Assembly (NCBI RefSeq): GCF_034366625.1
Contig: NZ_JAXMIH010000024.1
Location: forward strand, 124,001-188,000
DNA length: 64,000 nt
From: Prosthecobacter sp.
Lineage (GTDB): Bacteria; Verrucomicrobiota; Verrucomicrobiia; Verrucomicrobiales; Verrucomicrobiaceae
Direction of reading: 5' to 3'
In this document: one piece after another, positions 8,276 to 23,200 of the stretch
Layout: each line of letters begins with the position of its first letter
How positions within the stretch are numbered: position 1 is the stretch's first letter
Notes under the pieces: model-generated
Told to the model about the DNA's origin: nothing
Databases searched by the model: none
What the model saw: only the letters and a program-made list of their open reading frames with translations
Position numbers and translations under genes: made by a program

Positions 8276-11200
8276 GTGCCCCCGTCACGGCACTGGCCTC
8301 AGATGTGCCGTCGAGGTCGGCATCAAGCGTGACTTTGAGGCGCAGGAAGGTGGTGGTGACATTGGCGAAGCGCAGTGTTTCGGTCTGATCTGCGTTAGCT
8401 TTGGCAGCAGGCGTGATGGTGAGCGCCGTCCACACGACGAGATCATTGCTGCCTTCGAGGATGTAGCGCAGATCGCGATGCTCGCCCGCAGGACGCGTGA
8501 GCAGCCCGTCGATGGCACCGGTGACCGTGTTGTGTTCCAGAAGGAAGCGTGAAACACCGAGGCCATTGTCAGCTGCGGAGCCGAGCGCGTATTCCATCAG
8601 GTTCGTCAGACCGTCCGTATCAGGATCATCATTCGGGTTGTTGAGGCCGCCCAGATTGTGCTGCGACTGCCAGGCGGTGAAGGTGGACGGAGATGCGGAC
8701 TCCGCATCATTGCCGGCAAGATTGCGCTGCACGTGCGCAGCGTTTGGCTGTCCGGCGAGCACTTCGAAGCCGAAGTCGATCGTCATGATGCCGGAGGCGT
8801 CCGCCGCATCGTCCAAAAAGGCTTCGTAGCCGTTTTCACCCGCACTGGAGGTCGGGCTGCTGTTCACCGGCATGCTGCCATAGGCAAGGTTGATGAGACC
8901 GGAGGAGATGCCGTTGGCCGCAGGTGAGATGTCATCCACGCCATTTTCATCAAAGCGGTCATCCTTGCCGCTGTCGGCGGTGGTGGTGAGAAGAACGTTG
9001 CCGGTGCCGGTCACGGTGGTCATGCCATTGAGCGGCGCACCGGTGGCGAACATGGTGGCAGGAATATGCACATAATAGGCCGCCGCTGAGGGGGCGTAGA
9101 GCAGATAGGTGCCGTTGGATGCCGTGACCGCCTCCGAAACCGGTGTGTCGGTGACTGCCTGCGCCTGCTGGAACAGACGCACCGTCACATCCGGCACCGG
9201 CAGATCAATGCCGGATTCATAGGTGCCGTTGGCGTTGACATCACGGAAGACCAAATTGCCGACCATGAGGGCTTTCGGCTTGAGGCCAAAATCGAAGGTG
9301 AGATCGTTGTTGGCATCGTCAGCATTGTCGCTGGTCTTGTCGAAACCGGCCTCGCGACCATCCGCATCAGTGGGCAGGGTGCTAGGGATGGTGGAGTAGC
9401 TGGTGGTAAAGACACCGGTGATCTCAGGGCTGGTGGCAGGCTGGGCGTTTTGATTCAAGTTGTCGTCATAACCGGTGGTGGTGGTGATGCTTGGCACGAG
9501 GAAATTCAGCGGTCCGGCGGTGATGAACTGCGAGGCGGGGATGCGCACTTTGTAGGTTTGCGGAGCAAGGGCCGGCGGGCCATAGAGAACATAAGCGCCG
9601 GTGATGTCCGTCGTCGTGGTGCCAATGACGGACTCCTGACTGGTGGTGCCGTCAATGTGGACGAGTTCCACGGTGATGCCCGCAATGCCGCTGTCGATGC
9701 CGGTCTGGAATTTGCCGTCAGCATTTTCATCACGGAACACAAGATTGCCGACACCGAGACGGGTGGCGAAGCCGAAGTCAACGGTGAGGTCCACGCGTTC
9801 GTCGCTGGCATCATCGCTCGTTCCTTGGAAGCCGCTTTCGAGGCCGCCAGTCGGCGCCGCATTGGCCGTGAGAGTGGTGGGAAGCGAGGTGACACCGACC
9901 TGCTCGGGATTCTGCACGTCGATGCCATCCTCACCGATATCATCGTCGCCCATGCTTGCCTGATGGCCGCGCAGTGAGGTGGTGAGGTACAGCGGCCCTG
10001 ACCCTACGGGACCACCATTGATGCTGATCGACTCCTTGAAATTGTCTGCGGCGACGTGGACGGTGTAAGTGCCCGGGCTCAGATTGGTGAAGAAGTAACG
10101 GCCGTTCACGTCCGTGTAGGTGCTGCGGATGGAACTGGTGGATCCTGCGGTTCCAGTGCCTGCATACAGCAGCATCCATACACCGGGCACGCCTTCGCCA
10201 GCATCGGCGACGCCGTTGTTGTTGGCATCGTTGAAGACAAGGTTGCCGATGCTCATCAGATCCGGCAGGACACCACCGGTGAAGCCAAAGTCGATGGTGA
10301 GGTCCGCGTCGCCCTCATTGAAAGCATCTTGAGTGGCAAGGAAGCCCGTTTCCCCGGAGTCATCCTGTGGCTCGGTGTCGTAGGCGAGTTCGAAGACAAT
10401 GGAGCTGACGCCAGTGACGTCAGGATTCGTTGCATCCAGACCGTCTTCGTTCGCATCGTCGTCCATGCCATCATCATCCCCGAAGCCTGGGATGGAGGTG
10501 GTGCCGGCCAGGAGCGAACTGCCAGCGAACTCGGAAGCGGGAATGTGCATGAAGTATTGACCGGCCTCATAGGCGTTCAGGAGATAGGTGCCGTCGAGGC
10601 TTGTGGTGGTCTCCATCACTGGAACAGTGCCTTCGTTGGAAGGATCATCACCAAACCTGTAAAGACGCACCTTCACGCCCGGCACACCGAAGTCATCGCC
10701 ATCATAAGTGCCATTGGAATTTAAATCACGGAAGACGAGGTTGCCGACACTCAGCGGCTTCGGCGAGAAGCCGAGATCGACGGTCAAATCGACATTCGCA
10801 TCGTCAAAGTCATCGGATTCGGAGAGATAACCGGTCTCCGTGGTGGCCAGGGTCGGCGCATTGCCTGGCAGAAGAGTGAAGAGGGCCGTGCGCGCGCCTT
10901 CGACGAGCACGGAGCCGGTGGTGTAGCCATCCTGCAGAGTGTCGTCATCACCCTCAGTGGTGGTGATGATGCCGGAACCCGCCGCAACGGGCTTCGATGG
11001 CACCCGATTGGCCAGAGCGCCGCCTTCGGCAAAGCTGGAGGCAGGAATGCGGATGTGGTAGCCGCCGGGAGCCACATTGAAGTTGTAAAGGCCACCACCA
11101 AACGTGGTCGCGGTGGCAACAGCCATCGTGGCGCTGGTTTGATTCGACCAAAGCTCAACCGTGACACCATCGATGCCGTATTCGACGTTCGGATCGAAGA

Positions 11201-14200
11201 TGCCGTCATTGTTGGCGTCATTAAAGACCAGATTGCCGATGGAGACACGCGGCACAAAGCCAAGGTCGATGGTCAGGTTGGTGGCCGCATCGTCGATGTC
11301 ATCGCTGGAACCAAGATGGCCGCTCTCCTGGCTTCCAGTCGGAGAACTGGCGGGGCCGAGTTCAAACACGGCGGTCTGAATTCCGTTCCAAGACGGACTG
11401 CCGTCATCAACACCATCCTCACCGAGATTGTCATCACCCGTCTGCGCGCCAAGCACGCTGGCCTGGCCGTAGAGCGGCATGCCGAAGTCAAACTCCACTG
11501 CTGGCACACGCACAAAGTACCTGTCTGGCGGGAGATCGGTGAACAGATAGGTGCCGTCGGCCGCGCTGGTGGTGGTGGTAACAGGCGCATCAAACGGAAC
11601 AACCATGTCTTCGCGGTAGATTTCGAGAGTGACCCCGCCGACGCCCTCAGCCGCATCAGCGCGACCGTTGTAGTTGGCGTCGATGAACACGAGGTTGCCG
11701 ACGGCGACGGAGCGGAAGAAGCCGAAATCGATGGTCAGGTCGGCGTTGTCATCATTCACATCGTCACTGTAGGCGTTGTGACCAAATTCACCGAGCGAGT
11801 TGGTGGGCTCCCCATCAGGCGCCAGATGGAAGGCTGCCGAAACGATGCCGGTGGTGGACGGATCAATCACATCGACGCCGTTTTCATCCAGATTGTCATC
11901 AATGCCGTTGTCACCACCATCACCAGGCAGCGAACGCCAGCCGGAGAGCGGTTTGCCGGGGGTAAATTCTGAAGGCGGAATGAAGACCTGGTAATCACCT
12001 TCGGAGAGGTTGCTGAAGAGATAGCCGCCGCCATTGCTGGTGATCACGGTGGCGAGGGGATTGCCAGTGAGCGGATCGGCCGAGGCGGCAAAGAGCTGCA
12101 CTTTGACACCATCCATGCCTTCGCCCGCATCATAGAGGCCATTGCCATTGAGATCGAGGAAGACCAGGTTGCCAACGCCGACGCCGTTGGGATTCGAGGG
12201 GGCAAAACCAAAATCCAGGGTGAGGTTGAAATTGTCGTCATCGAAGGCGTCGATGTCATTGAAGGAGCCGCTTTCACCATTGGCATCCGTTGGCTCGGAG
12301 TTCACCGCGAGGCTGAAGACCGCGCTGGAGATGCCATTGAGGAACGGCGTGGGGTCATCAATGCCGTTTTCGTTCTCGGGTGCGTCGTCATCCACGACAG
12401 CGGTGACATTGCCGGCACCTGCGGAGGAATCCAATCCATTGAGCACATGCCCCGGCTCGAACTCAGAATAGGGAATGTGCAGGATGTAACTGCCCGCAGG
12501 CAGGGAATCGAAGAAGTACCTGCCACCACCGCTGGTAATGCGGGTGAAGAGCGGGATGCCGAACCCAGGTGTCTGGTTGCCACGATAAAGCTCCACCGTC
12601 ACGCCATCGATCCCCTCGCCAGTGTCGGCGATGCCGTTCTCGTTGTTGTCGATGTAAACGAGATTGCCGACACCCACAGGCGTCTGGAAGCCGAAGTCGA
12701 TGGTAAGATCGACCGCTGCATCGATTTGATTGTCGCCCGTGCTTTCAAAGCCGGTCTCACCACTGTCATCGGTGGGTGCGTTGCCCGGGAACAGGCTGAT
12801 GACGAGGGAGGAGACTCCGTTGACGACTGTATCGCCATTGTTGATGCCGTCTTCGCCAACATCGTCGTCACCGACGAGTCCTTCGAGAATGCTGATCCGC
12901 TGATACAGCGGTCCGCCAGACTGGAACTGCGAGGCCGGAATGTGAACCATGTAGTTGCCTGGACGCAGGAAGTTGAAACCATAGCGGCCTTCAGAATCAC
13001 TGGTGGTGAAGGCCATCGGGTTGTCCACGCCGGGGAACTGGGTGTCGGTGTAGAGTTCCATGCGCACACCTGGGAGGCCCTCTCCCGTGTCAAAACCACC
13101 GCTGGAGTTGTTGTCGGCGAACACGAGATTGCCGAGGGCCACAGGGCGGAAGAGGCCGATATCGACGGTGAGGTTGATGTTGAAGTCGTCGAGATCGGTG
13201 GAGGAGTCGTAACCGGTCTCGATGCCGTCATCGGTGGGGGCCTCCTCGCGCACGAGGTTGATCACGCCACTGCTGATGCCGGTGACCCAAGGCTCCTCTG
13301 AATCGAGCGAGTCTTCACCCGTGTCATCGTCACCGGTCGAGAAGCCGGGAAGGCTGAACAGACCGCGCAGACTGCCGGTGAACTCAAACTGAGGCGCCGG
13401 CAGATGGATGAAGTACTGCCCCTGCCAGAGATTGCTGAAGAGGAAGACGCCGCCATTGGCCGTGGTGGTGATGGCGACGGGCTGGGTGACGCCAGGTGTG
13501 TCCCCCCAGCGATAGAGTTCGATCACCGCGTCGTCCCTGCCTTCGCCCACGTCGAAGCGGTTGTTGCCGTTGGCATCGACATAAACCAAGTTGCCAATGC
13601 CCATGATGCCGGGTTCGACGAAACCAAAGTCCACGGTCATGTCGCCGTTGGCATCGACGGTGTAGTTGTCGATTTCACCGCCGCGTGCGTGCTCGGCTCC
13701 CGTGGTGCCGTTGCCGAGCGGCTCCGTGCCTGGCGTGAGCGTAATGAGCGGGCTTTTCACTTCCGTTTTCGGCCCGTCAGGCTGGCGGCCACTGTCATCA
13801 CCGTCGATTTGATCATCCAGAATGGAGCTGATGGGACTGCTGTAACCGCTGCCTGCAAGCGGCAGGCCATCCACAAAGTTGGATTCTGGAATCTGCACCT
13901 GATACACGCCCGGAGCCTGGCCGGAGAAGTAATAATGACCGTTCGTGTCGGAGTAGGTCCAGCCGATGAGCAGTTCCGCTCCATCCACAGAGCTGCCGTT
14001 CGCATCATGCCAGAGTTCGACACGCACGCCTGGGATTCCAGGCTCTCCCGCGTCCTGAATGCCATCCGCATCAAGGTCGTTCCAGATCACGGAACCAATG
14101 GAAACAGAATCCGGCAACGGAGCGAACGGACGGCCAATCGCAAGGTCACGCGGACCGGCCCAGATTTCATTATTTGGACCCGGTGGCCGCGGAATGGGAA

Positions 14201-17200
14201 CTTCGTGAACGCTGACGGTGCCATTCGGAGCGCCGGAGACATCGACACGGAGCAACGCACCACTGATGTAGGTGCCGGCATTGACCGGCTTGCCCCAGTG
14301 ATAGCCGGAGATGTAAAGCTGGTTGTTGGCAGGGTTGAACTCGACATCGCGTGTGTCCACCTCGCCCATGCCTGCGCTGGAGATGGTGGCAACGAGCTGC
14401 GGCAGCCCGGGTGCTGCAGGCGTGGTCAGATCCACGCTGAAGATTTCGCCATCGCTGCGGTTCACGCCGTAAAGCGTGCTGCCTTCGATGTCGATGCCGG
14501 AGATGAGCGCAATGGACTGGCCGCCTGGGACCATGTCCAAAAGCTGCGTGTCAGTGACAATGGTGCCAAGCAGGTCGCCGGTGGTGGCGTTGTAACGGCG
14601 CACCTCACGCACAGCACTGGTCTGCACAATGAGATAGAGATTGCCGTCCGGACCAAAGTTGATGTCCTCGACACCGCCCTGAGAGATGAATGTGTAGGGC
14701 GCGACGCCCATCGGAGCACCGGGTGTCGATCCCGAAGGGCCCTGGAAGCGCACGATGCGACCACCATTCACATCGACGACGTAGAAATTGCCATCGGGGC
14801 CGATGGTAAACTGGGCGATCAAGCTCACACTGGCGGTGGAGTTGTCGAGCACGGGACCAAGGTCCGTGCCGGAGGGGCTGATTTTGCGGATGTTGCTCGC
14901 GCCGTAGTGGGCGACGTACCAGTTGCCGTCCTGGCCGAGCTCCATGGCATAAGGCACATCACCATAGTCCGCATTGCCCTGGCTGAGGCTGCTGCCGAAA
15001 GCGGACACAAGCGATCCGGTATAAAGGCCGGTGGTGGCATCGAAAGTTTGAACGCTGTCAGCCTGAGTGGCGGAGACATAGATGCTGGGGTTCACATTCA
15101 GGAAGCCAAAATCGACCGTGGTCTCGTCATAGGTGCCTCCACCGGTGCCTGGTTCATCGGCAGCGGTCAGCGTGATGATGTGACTGTACACGGCCCCGCC
15201 ATTGACCTGATGGCCGTTGTCATCATCATCGACCCCATTATCCATGAAGGTGGTGGTGCTGCTCGAAAGCGGCTGTGCGGCAGGTGGTGTAGGAATGCGC
15301 ACATAGACCTTCAGCGGGGGCAGCGCGGTGAAAAGATACGCGCCACCGCCACTCGTGGTGGTGGTTCTCAGCAGAACATCATCCGTGCCGCCGATGCGGG
15401 CATCCTCCCCTGCCGCCCACAGTTCCACATTGACACCATCGATGCCGGGTTCGCCGTTGTCACGGAGGCCGTTGTCGTTGGTGTCCTGCCAGACGAGGTT
15501 GCCGACGCTCATGCCTCGGAAGATGCCGAAATCGAGAGTGTAATCGGTGTCAGGGTCAGCATCATCCACAGTCGGCTCTGCGCCGGTGGAGAGTGTGATG
15601 ATGGGCGAGAAGATTGGACTGCCAGGACCGCCGGGCTGCAGGGCGGAGTTGTTGTCGTTGTCGATGCCGTTGTCGAGATTCACCGGATTGCCGCCGGGGA
15701 TGTTCAGCGCGGTGGGCATGAGCACGCGCAGGAAGAAAGCGCCGGGCTGCAGATCGTCGAAATAATACTGCCCCAGCGCACCAGTGGTGGTGCTGCGGAG
15801 CATGAGATCGCTGTTCGGGCCGCTGCCGCCAATGGCACCATCCGCACCCGGATCCCAAAGTTCCACCGTGATGTCCTTGATGCCAGGCTCACCAATGTCC
15901 CGAGTGCCGTTGAAGTTGGTGTCTTCAAACACGACATCGCCGAGGCTCAGCCCCTTCACGAGCAGTGAATAGGACTGCGTGGAGGAGCAACCGTAGGTGT
16001 CCGTGGTACGCACGGTGAAGCTGGCCGTGCCGTACACCTGCGACGTGCCGGAAATCAATCCAGCGGACGACAAAGTGATGCCTGCTGGCGGCGAACCGGC
16101 GATCACACTCCAGGTGTAAGGTCCGGTGCCGCCGCTGACACTCAACTGCTGGCTGTAAGGCGTGCCATAGTAAGCATCTGACAGCGTGGCCGGAGTGATG
16201 CTGATGGACGGGCAGTTCACCGTGAGCGTGTAGAGCAGTGTCTTGACGCAATCGAACGCATCCCGCGCTTCCACCGTGAACGAGGCGGTCGTCGCCTGGC
16301 TGGGAGTGCCTGAGATGATGCCGTTGGAGCTGAGCGAGAGCCCCGGCGGCAGTGTGCCGCTGACCACGCTCCACACATAAGGCGCGCTGCCACCCGTAGC
16401 ATTCAACGGTGCGGAGTAGGCGGTGCCCACGGTTCCATTGGAAAGTGTGGAAGGCGAGATGACAAAATCCGGGCAGCGGATGGTGATCGTGTAGGGCTGT
16501 GTGCCAGGTGCGCCGTTCGCATCCAGCGCCTGCACGGTGAAGGAATAGGCGCCGGGAGCGGCCGTGGTGGTGCCGGAGATGACTCCTGTGGAGGAGATGC
16601 TGATGCCGGAGGGCAGATTGCCGGTGAGTTTGCTGAAGGTATAAGGCGAGGTGCCGCCTGTGGCGGTGATCTGCTGGAAGTAGGGGACGAGGCGCGTGGC
16701 ATCCGGCAGCGTGGGCGGCAGGATCGTGATGGGCGGATAGTCCACCGTGAAGGTGTACTGCTGGGTCGCGGTGCAGTTTTCCGCATCCGTCGCACGCACC
16801 ACAAAGGTGCTGCTGCCCAGGCTGGTGGGCGCACCGCTGAGCACACCACCACTGGACAGCGTCATGCCCGTCGGCAGCACACCGGAGGCAAGACTCCAGG
16901 TGTATGGAGCCGTGCCGCCACCGACAGCCAGATTCTGGCTGTAGGAGGCATATTGAACCGCCGTGGGCAGCGGAACCGGGCCGATGGAGAGCACCGGGCA
17001 CGCGATGACGATCTGGAGCGGCAGCGTGGCGGAGCAGTTCACGCCATCCGTGGCGCGCACGGTAAAGTTGTAGGTGGCAGGTGCTGCCGATGGCGTGCCG
17101 GAGATCAATCCCGCATTGCTCAGAGACAACCCGGCGGGCAGCGTGCCCGAAACAAGGCTCCAGGTGTATGGTGCCGTGCCGTTCGCCGCCGCCAACTGCT

Positions 17201-20200
17201 GCGGAGCATATTCCACGCCCTTGGTGCCGGATGGAAGCGCCGGAGCGGTGATGCTGATGGCCGGGCAGTTGACCACCACGGGATAAACGCCCGAACCGGC
17301 GCAGCCGTTGGCGTCCAAGGCGGTGATGGTCACGTTGTAAGTGCCGGGAGCGCTGGTCGGCGTGCCGCTGAGCACACCGCTGCTGCTGAAGCTCATTCCA
17401 GCGGGCAGCGTGCCGCTCAGGCTCCATTGATACGGGGCCGAACCATTGCTGGCGCTGAGTGTCTGCGGGGCATAGACCACGTATTGCACGGCGGCGGGCA
17501 GCGTGGCGGGCGTGAGGGAAAGCGTCGGGCAGGTGATGGTCCAGTTGATGGAGTTGTCCACCATGCAGCCGTTTGCATCTGCGGCGCGGATGACAAAGCC
17601 ATAGATGCCAGGCGTTCCAGTCACGGTTCCGGAGAGAAGGCCGCTGGAGGAAATGGCGACACCCACCGGCAACGTGCCCGACGCACGCGAGTAAGTGTAG
17701 GGCCCTGTGCCACCGCTGGCGGTGAACTGCTGGCTCACGACTGAATTTTGTGCCACGGCTGCAAGGCTGGCGGGTGACAGCGAAAGCGTGGGGCAGACCA
17801 CACGCAACGTCATCGCCTGCGTGGCGGCGCAGTTGGAGGCATCACGCACACGCACAGTGAAGTTATAGGTGGCCGGAGCGGCTGTGACGGTGCCGCTGAG
17901 CACACCGCTGCTCGAAAGCGAAAGTCCGGCAGGCAGCGCACCGCTGGTGATACTCCAAGTGTAAGGAGAATTGCCGCCCGCAGCGCTGAAGGTGGCGCTG
18001 TAGGTGGAACCTTTCATCACATCCGCCAGCGTGGCAGGCGTGATGCTGATCACCGGGCAGGAGTTCAGACCAAAGTCGATGGTGTTTTCCGTGTTCGTCG
18101 CCCCCGTGCTGCCGGGTTCGCCACCCGCTGTGAGCTGAAACACCATGCTCTTGATGTCCGAACCCGCACCGCCCGGCTGCGAGCCATTGTTGTCGTTGTT
18201 CACACCGTTGTCCGTGGTGACGACCGCACTGCTGGCCAGTGAGTACGCTGCCGGAGGCGTCAGACGCACGAAATAACTGCCTGCCGTGTACACTTTGAAA
18301 CTGTAAGCGCCGGTGCTCAGCGTCGAAGTGGTTTGCAGGACGGAATCTGCATCCGCTCCACTGCCGCCGATGAGGCCGTCGGCCCCTGTGCTCAGGAGTT
18401 CAACCTGCACACCGCTGACGCCGGACTCGGTGGTGTCCTTGAGGCCGTTGTTGTTGGTGTCCCGCCACACGAGGTCGCCCACGGTGAGGCCGGTGAAGAG
18501 ACCAAAATCGATGGTGTTGTTGCCGTTGGTGCCATCACCATCCACAGCAGATCCAGGTTCGAGTGCGACGGCAAGCTCCACCACCGGACTGAACACCGCC
18601 GTGCCGGGGCCGCCCGGCTGCGCGCCGTTGTTGTCGCCATCAATGTCGTTGTCGAGCACGACAGCCACACCGCCGCTGCCAGGAATGCTCAGCGGAGGCG
18701 TCACACGCACGTAATACCTGCCTGGAACGAGATTACTGAAGATATAACCGCCTGTGCTGGTGGTGACCACGCTCGCGCCGACCTGTGCATCAGCATTCAG
18801 GCCTGAACCACCGATGACGCCATCCGCTCCAGGGCTGAAGAGTTGCACCGTGGCTCCGCTGATGCCGAGTTCGGTGCCGTCACGCACGCCGTTGTTGTTG
18901 GTGTCATTCCAGACAAGGTTGCCGACGCTCACCCAGGGTGAAACGGAGCATGGTTCGGTGGCGATGGTGAAGACGCCTGCGGGATCGGTGTCAAACGCCC
19001 CCTCGGTTGTCGCTCCAGGTGTGTAAGCAAAGGAGGTCAGGCAGCCGTTGGCATCGTAGGTCGGTGCAGCGTTCAGATCGATCATGCGCAGCACGGTTCC
19101 AGCATTGCCTCCGGCCTGGATGCCCTCCCAGGTGCCGGCGTTAATGCCGAGCGCCGCCCAGTTGCTGGCGTTGTTCACGCGGCTGACATCCAGCACGAAT
19201 TGGAAGCGCACGGATGCGCCGGTTTCAGTGACCTGCTTCAGCAGGATGTCGGAAGCGGTGGTGCTGCCGGATGCGCTGCTGACCATGAGATTGGCGGCGA
19301 TCTGCCAGCTTTCGTAGCCGAGCGCCGGATCGTGGCGGTAGATCGTCACCTGCGGATTGGCGCGGTTCAAACCGTCCACATACACGACGGCGTGATCGGC
19401 GGTGGCCGGATCAGAGCCGGTGCTGACGAGGAAACGCAGGGCATCCACCTTGCTGCCTCCGATCTGGTTCAGCGTCACGTCCAGGGCCAGACGGCTCAGC
19501 GCCGCGTCATAGACCATGTCCAGACTGTCGAGATGTGCGATGGTCGGCGTATAATTGAAATCGTAGGCCTGATCCGGCGTCAGTTCCGTGGTCTGGTGGA
19601 TGACGCCATCACGATTCACATCCGCCAGCAGGAAGTGATAGCAGCCGGTGGCGGCAGGACCGGAGGACTTGAAGCCCAAATCCACGGTCATGTTGCCGTT
19701 ATCATCATCGCCATCGTCCAGGGTGTTGAACGCGCCGCTTTCACCATTGCTGTTGATCGGCTCCTCATCGTCCAGAAGCACGATCAGTGAGCTGGTGATG
19801 CCGTTGGTGGCAGGAAGGGCGTTGTCGATGCCGTCGTCGTTGCCCACGATGTTGTCATCCAGGTTGCTGTCCGTGGAGGAGGCAGGTGAGATCGAGATGG
19901 AATTGACCAGCGGCTTGCCGCTGGCGAATTCGGAGGCGGGAATGCGCACGTAGTAAGAGCCAGGCACCACGTTATTGAAGATGTAACGGCCAGTATTACT
20001 GCCGCTGCTGATCGTCGTGGTGCTGGCAACAAAGACGCCGGAGCTGTTGAGCAACTCCACACGCACGCCCCCGACGCCTTCGGCGGAATTATAAACGCCG
20101 TTGTTGTTGCCGTCCTTGTAAACCAGGTTGCCAATGCTGCAGAAGGTCGGACGCAGGCCGAAGTCGATGGTGGTGTCGGCATTGCCGCCGAAAGGAGCGA

Positions 20201-23200
20201 GAAGATTGCCCGGTTCGGTCAGCGCGGAGAGCGTGACCATGGGAGAATAGATCCTGGCACCGGAAGACGACTGCGTGATGCCGTTGTTGTCGTTGTCGAT
20301 GCCGTTGTCAGTGCTGCTGCTGGTGCTGCTACGACGTGGATGCGTGGCGGGAGGAGTGACACGCACATAGTAACGGCCCGCAGCGAGACCGCTGAAGCTG
20401 TAAAGCCCGTCCGCAGCCGTGACAAACGTGCTGCCCACCTTCACATCGTCGCCGTTGTTCACGGTGGTGTCCGTGGAGCTGAAAAGTTCTGCCTGCGCGC
20501 CTTCCACGCCAGTTTCACCGACATCGACCACGCCGTCGTTGTCATTGTCGGACCAAATCAGGTTGCCAATGGTGAGCGAGGCGCTGAAACCGAAGTCGAT
20601 GCTCATCTCCTGGTTGCTGCCGCTGACGAGATTGCCCGGCTCCTTGTTGAGGGCGAGGTCGATGACCGGGCTGCTGACAGCGGTGCCGGTGCCGCCAGGC
20701 TGCAAACCATTGCTGTCGTTGTCCTCGCCATTGTCATTCGCATCCGCAGGAGAAGCGACCGGCCAGAGCGAGGACGGCGTCGGGATGCGCACGAAATATT
20801 TACCGGCAGGCAGTCCGGTGAAGAGGTAGTAACCGTTGGCATCTGTCGTGGTGGTGGCCACCGGCTGATCATCGACGGTGTTGCTGAGATCATCGGCACC
20901 CGGGCGCAGCAGTTCGACGGTCAGGTTCGGCAGGCCCGGCTCACGCGCATTCTTGATGCCGTTCGCATTCGTGTCCGCCCACACAAAGTCGCCGAGTGAC
21001 AGCGCCGGTGGATCGCAGGTGGCGCTGCCTTGCAGCAGGATGTTGTCGACGTCGATGTAACCGGAGCCGTCACCACCCCAGAGATAGATTTCGAGCAGGA
21101 AGGGTTTGCCAGCGAGTTCCGCGCCCGTCGGCACGGCAGTCGCACCGCCGATGAAGCTGCTCCAGGGGAGGTTCATCGAATACCACGATCCTGTCGAAGG
21201 CAGCGTGAAGCTGTTCGTCACCGCCGTGCGGTAATTGGATCCGTCCTTCCACGTGAGCAGAACCTTGCCCTGCACCGGGGCGGTGGAGCCGACACGGAAC
21301 ACATCAAAGAGGATGTTGCCGATGTTGCCTGTGGCGGTCGGATCCATGTCTAAACGAATCCACAAGCTGTCGCGATTCTGCGTCATGCTTGTGCGCGTGG
21401 CATCGTAGGTCGTGTCGTAGGCCGCATCCCAGTCGCGCATGCGGCGGGAGAGCGCTCCGCTGCGGATCGGGCCGTTGCTGGCCGGTTCACTGATGTCGGT
21501 GAGGCCGTTCATGTCGTCCTCGATCTGGATCTTGGCCGCGTTGACGACGCAGGGACTCTTGAAGCTCGGCGGAGCCGGCAGACCGCCGCTGGTGGCATTC
21601 AAATCGTATTCGAGGAGGTTCGTGATCGAGGCCGGAACCGCGCGGAAGGCGAAGTCGAGGCTGTTGTCCGCATCCGTGCCACCGGCGTTGTCTCCCGGTT
21701 CACGTCCGACGGCCAGCGTGATGACTGGTGAAGTGACCACCGTCCCCTTCCCGCCTGCCTGCACGCCGTTGTTATCGTTATCGATGCCATTGTCCGTGCT
21801 CACCTGCGCCCCGGATGACATCGGGTGTGTGGAGAGTGGCGTGGCGATACGCACAAAGTAGCGTCCCGGTGCCAGACCGGTGAATGCGTAACCGCCGGAG
21901 CCGTCCGTGGTCGTCGTGCCCTGCGAAACGTCATCGCCATTGCCGATCACCGTGTCAGTGGTGGCGAAAAGCTGAAGAGAAACACCTGCGAGACCAGGTT
22001 CACCGGCATCACGCATGCCGCTCTGGTCCAGATCATCCCAGACGAGGTTCCCCAGTGTCAGACCATTGATCACCACGGCATAATCACGCGTGCCGGAACA
22101 GGTGGCGGAATCAACGCTGCGAATCGTGAAGCTGTAGCTGCCTGCGGCGGTCGGCGTACCACTAATGGCTCCCGTGCTCGTGCTCAACGTCACTCCCGGC
22201 GGCAGGCTGCCTGCGATGAGCGAATAGCTATAAGGCCCGACACCGCCACTGCTCGTGACCGTCTGGCTGTAGGCCACACCACGATAGCCCGAGGCCAGGC
22301 TGCCGGGGCTGAGTGTGAGCGTCGGACAGACAACCGTGCAACTGATCGTGGCGCTGCCGATGCAGCCATACACATCACGTGCCTCGGCGGTGAAGGAGAA
22401 GCTGCCTGCCGCCGTCGGCGTGCCACTGACACTGCCCGAGGGGCTCAAAGCGACACCCGCAGGCAGGGAACCCGCCGGAATGCTCCAAGTGTACGGTCCG
22501 GTGCCGCCGCCTGCGGTGAGATTGGTCGTGTAGCTGACTCCCACCGTCGCGTCTGGCACCGTTGCCGGTGAGACGGTGATCGTCGGGCATTGCAGGGTGA
22601 TGACATAATTGATGGTACCAGGGCAGTTGTTCTGATCCATCGCCTGGAGGGTGACGCTGTAGTTGCCCGGCGTGCTCGTCGGTGTGCCGCTGATCAGGCC
22701 GGAAGGCGAGATGCTCATGCCCGTGGGGAAGGACCCGCCGGTGCGCGACCAAGTCTTCGTGCCCACGCCACCGCTGGCGCTGAGCTGCTGCGAGTAGGCG
22801 TTGCCCACGGTTGCGGTTGGCAGCGAGGCCGGCGTGATCGTGATCGCGGCGCAGTTCACACCGAGGGAGAGCGCCTGCTGCTTCACGCAGGCGTTCAAAT
22901 CGCTGGCTTGAACGGTGAAGTTGAAGGAACCGACGGCGGTCGTGGTGCCGCTGATCAATCCCGCCGAGGACAGCGTGATGCCCGCAGGCAGCGCCCCGGC
23001 CGCCAGCGACCAAGTATATGGCGTGGTGCCGCCGCTGGCGGTGAGCTGCTGGCTGTACAGCTCCGTCGTCGTGGCCTGCGGCAGCGTTGTGGGCGTGATG
23101 CTGATGAGCGGGCAGTCAAAGATGAGCGTGTAGTCACGCGTGCCGGCGCAGCCAAAGCTGTCGGTGGCCTTCACGCGGAAGTTGTAGCTGCCCGGCGGTG

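Noticed and set aside
13404-15968. Long plus-strand open frame (854 codons) antisense to the giant gene
   Set aside because: It mirrors the repeated SdrD_B coding sequence, has a His/Val/Asp-rich composition without any domain, and overlaps clear domains on the other strand. Other long plus-strand frames between 8.2 and 40.4 kb have the same origin.
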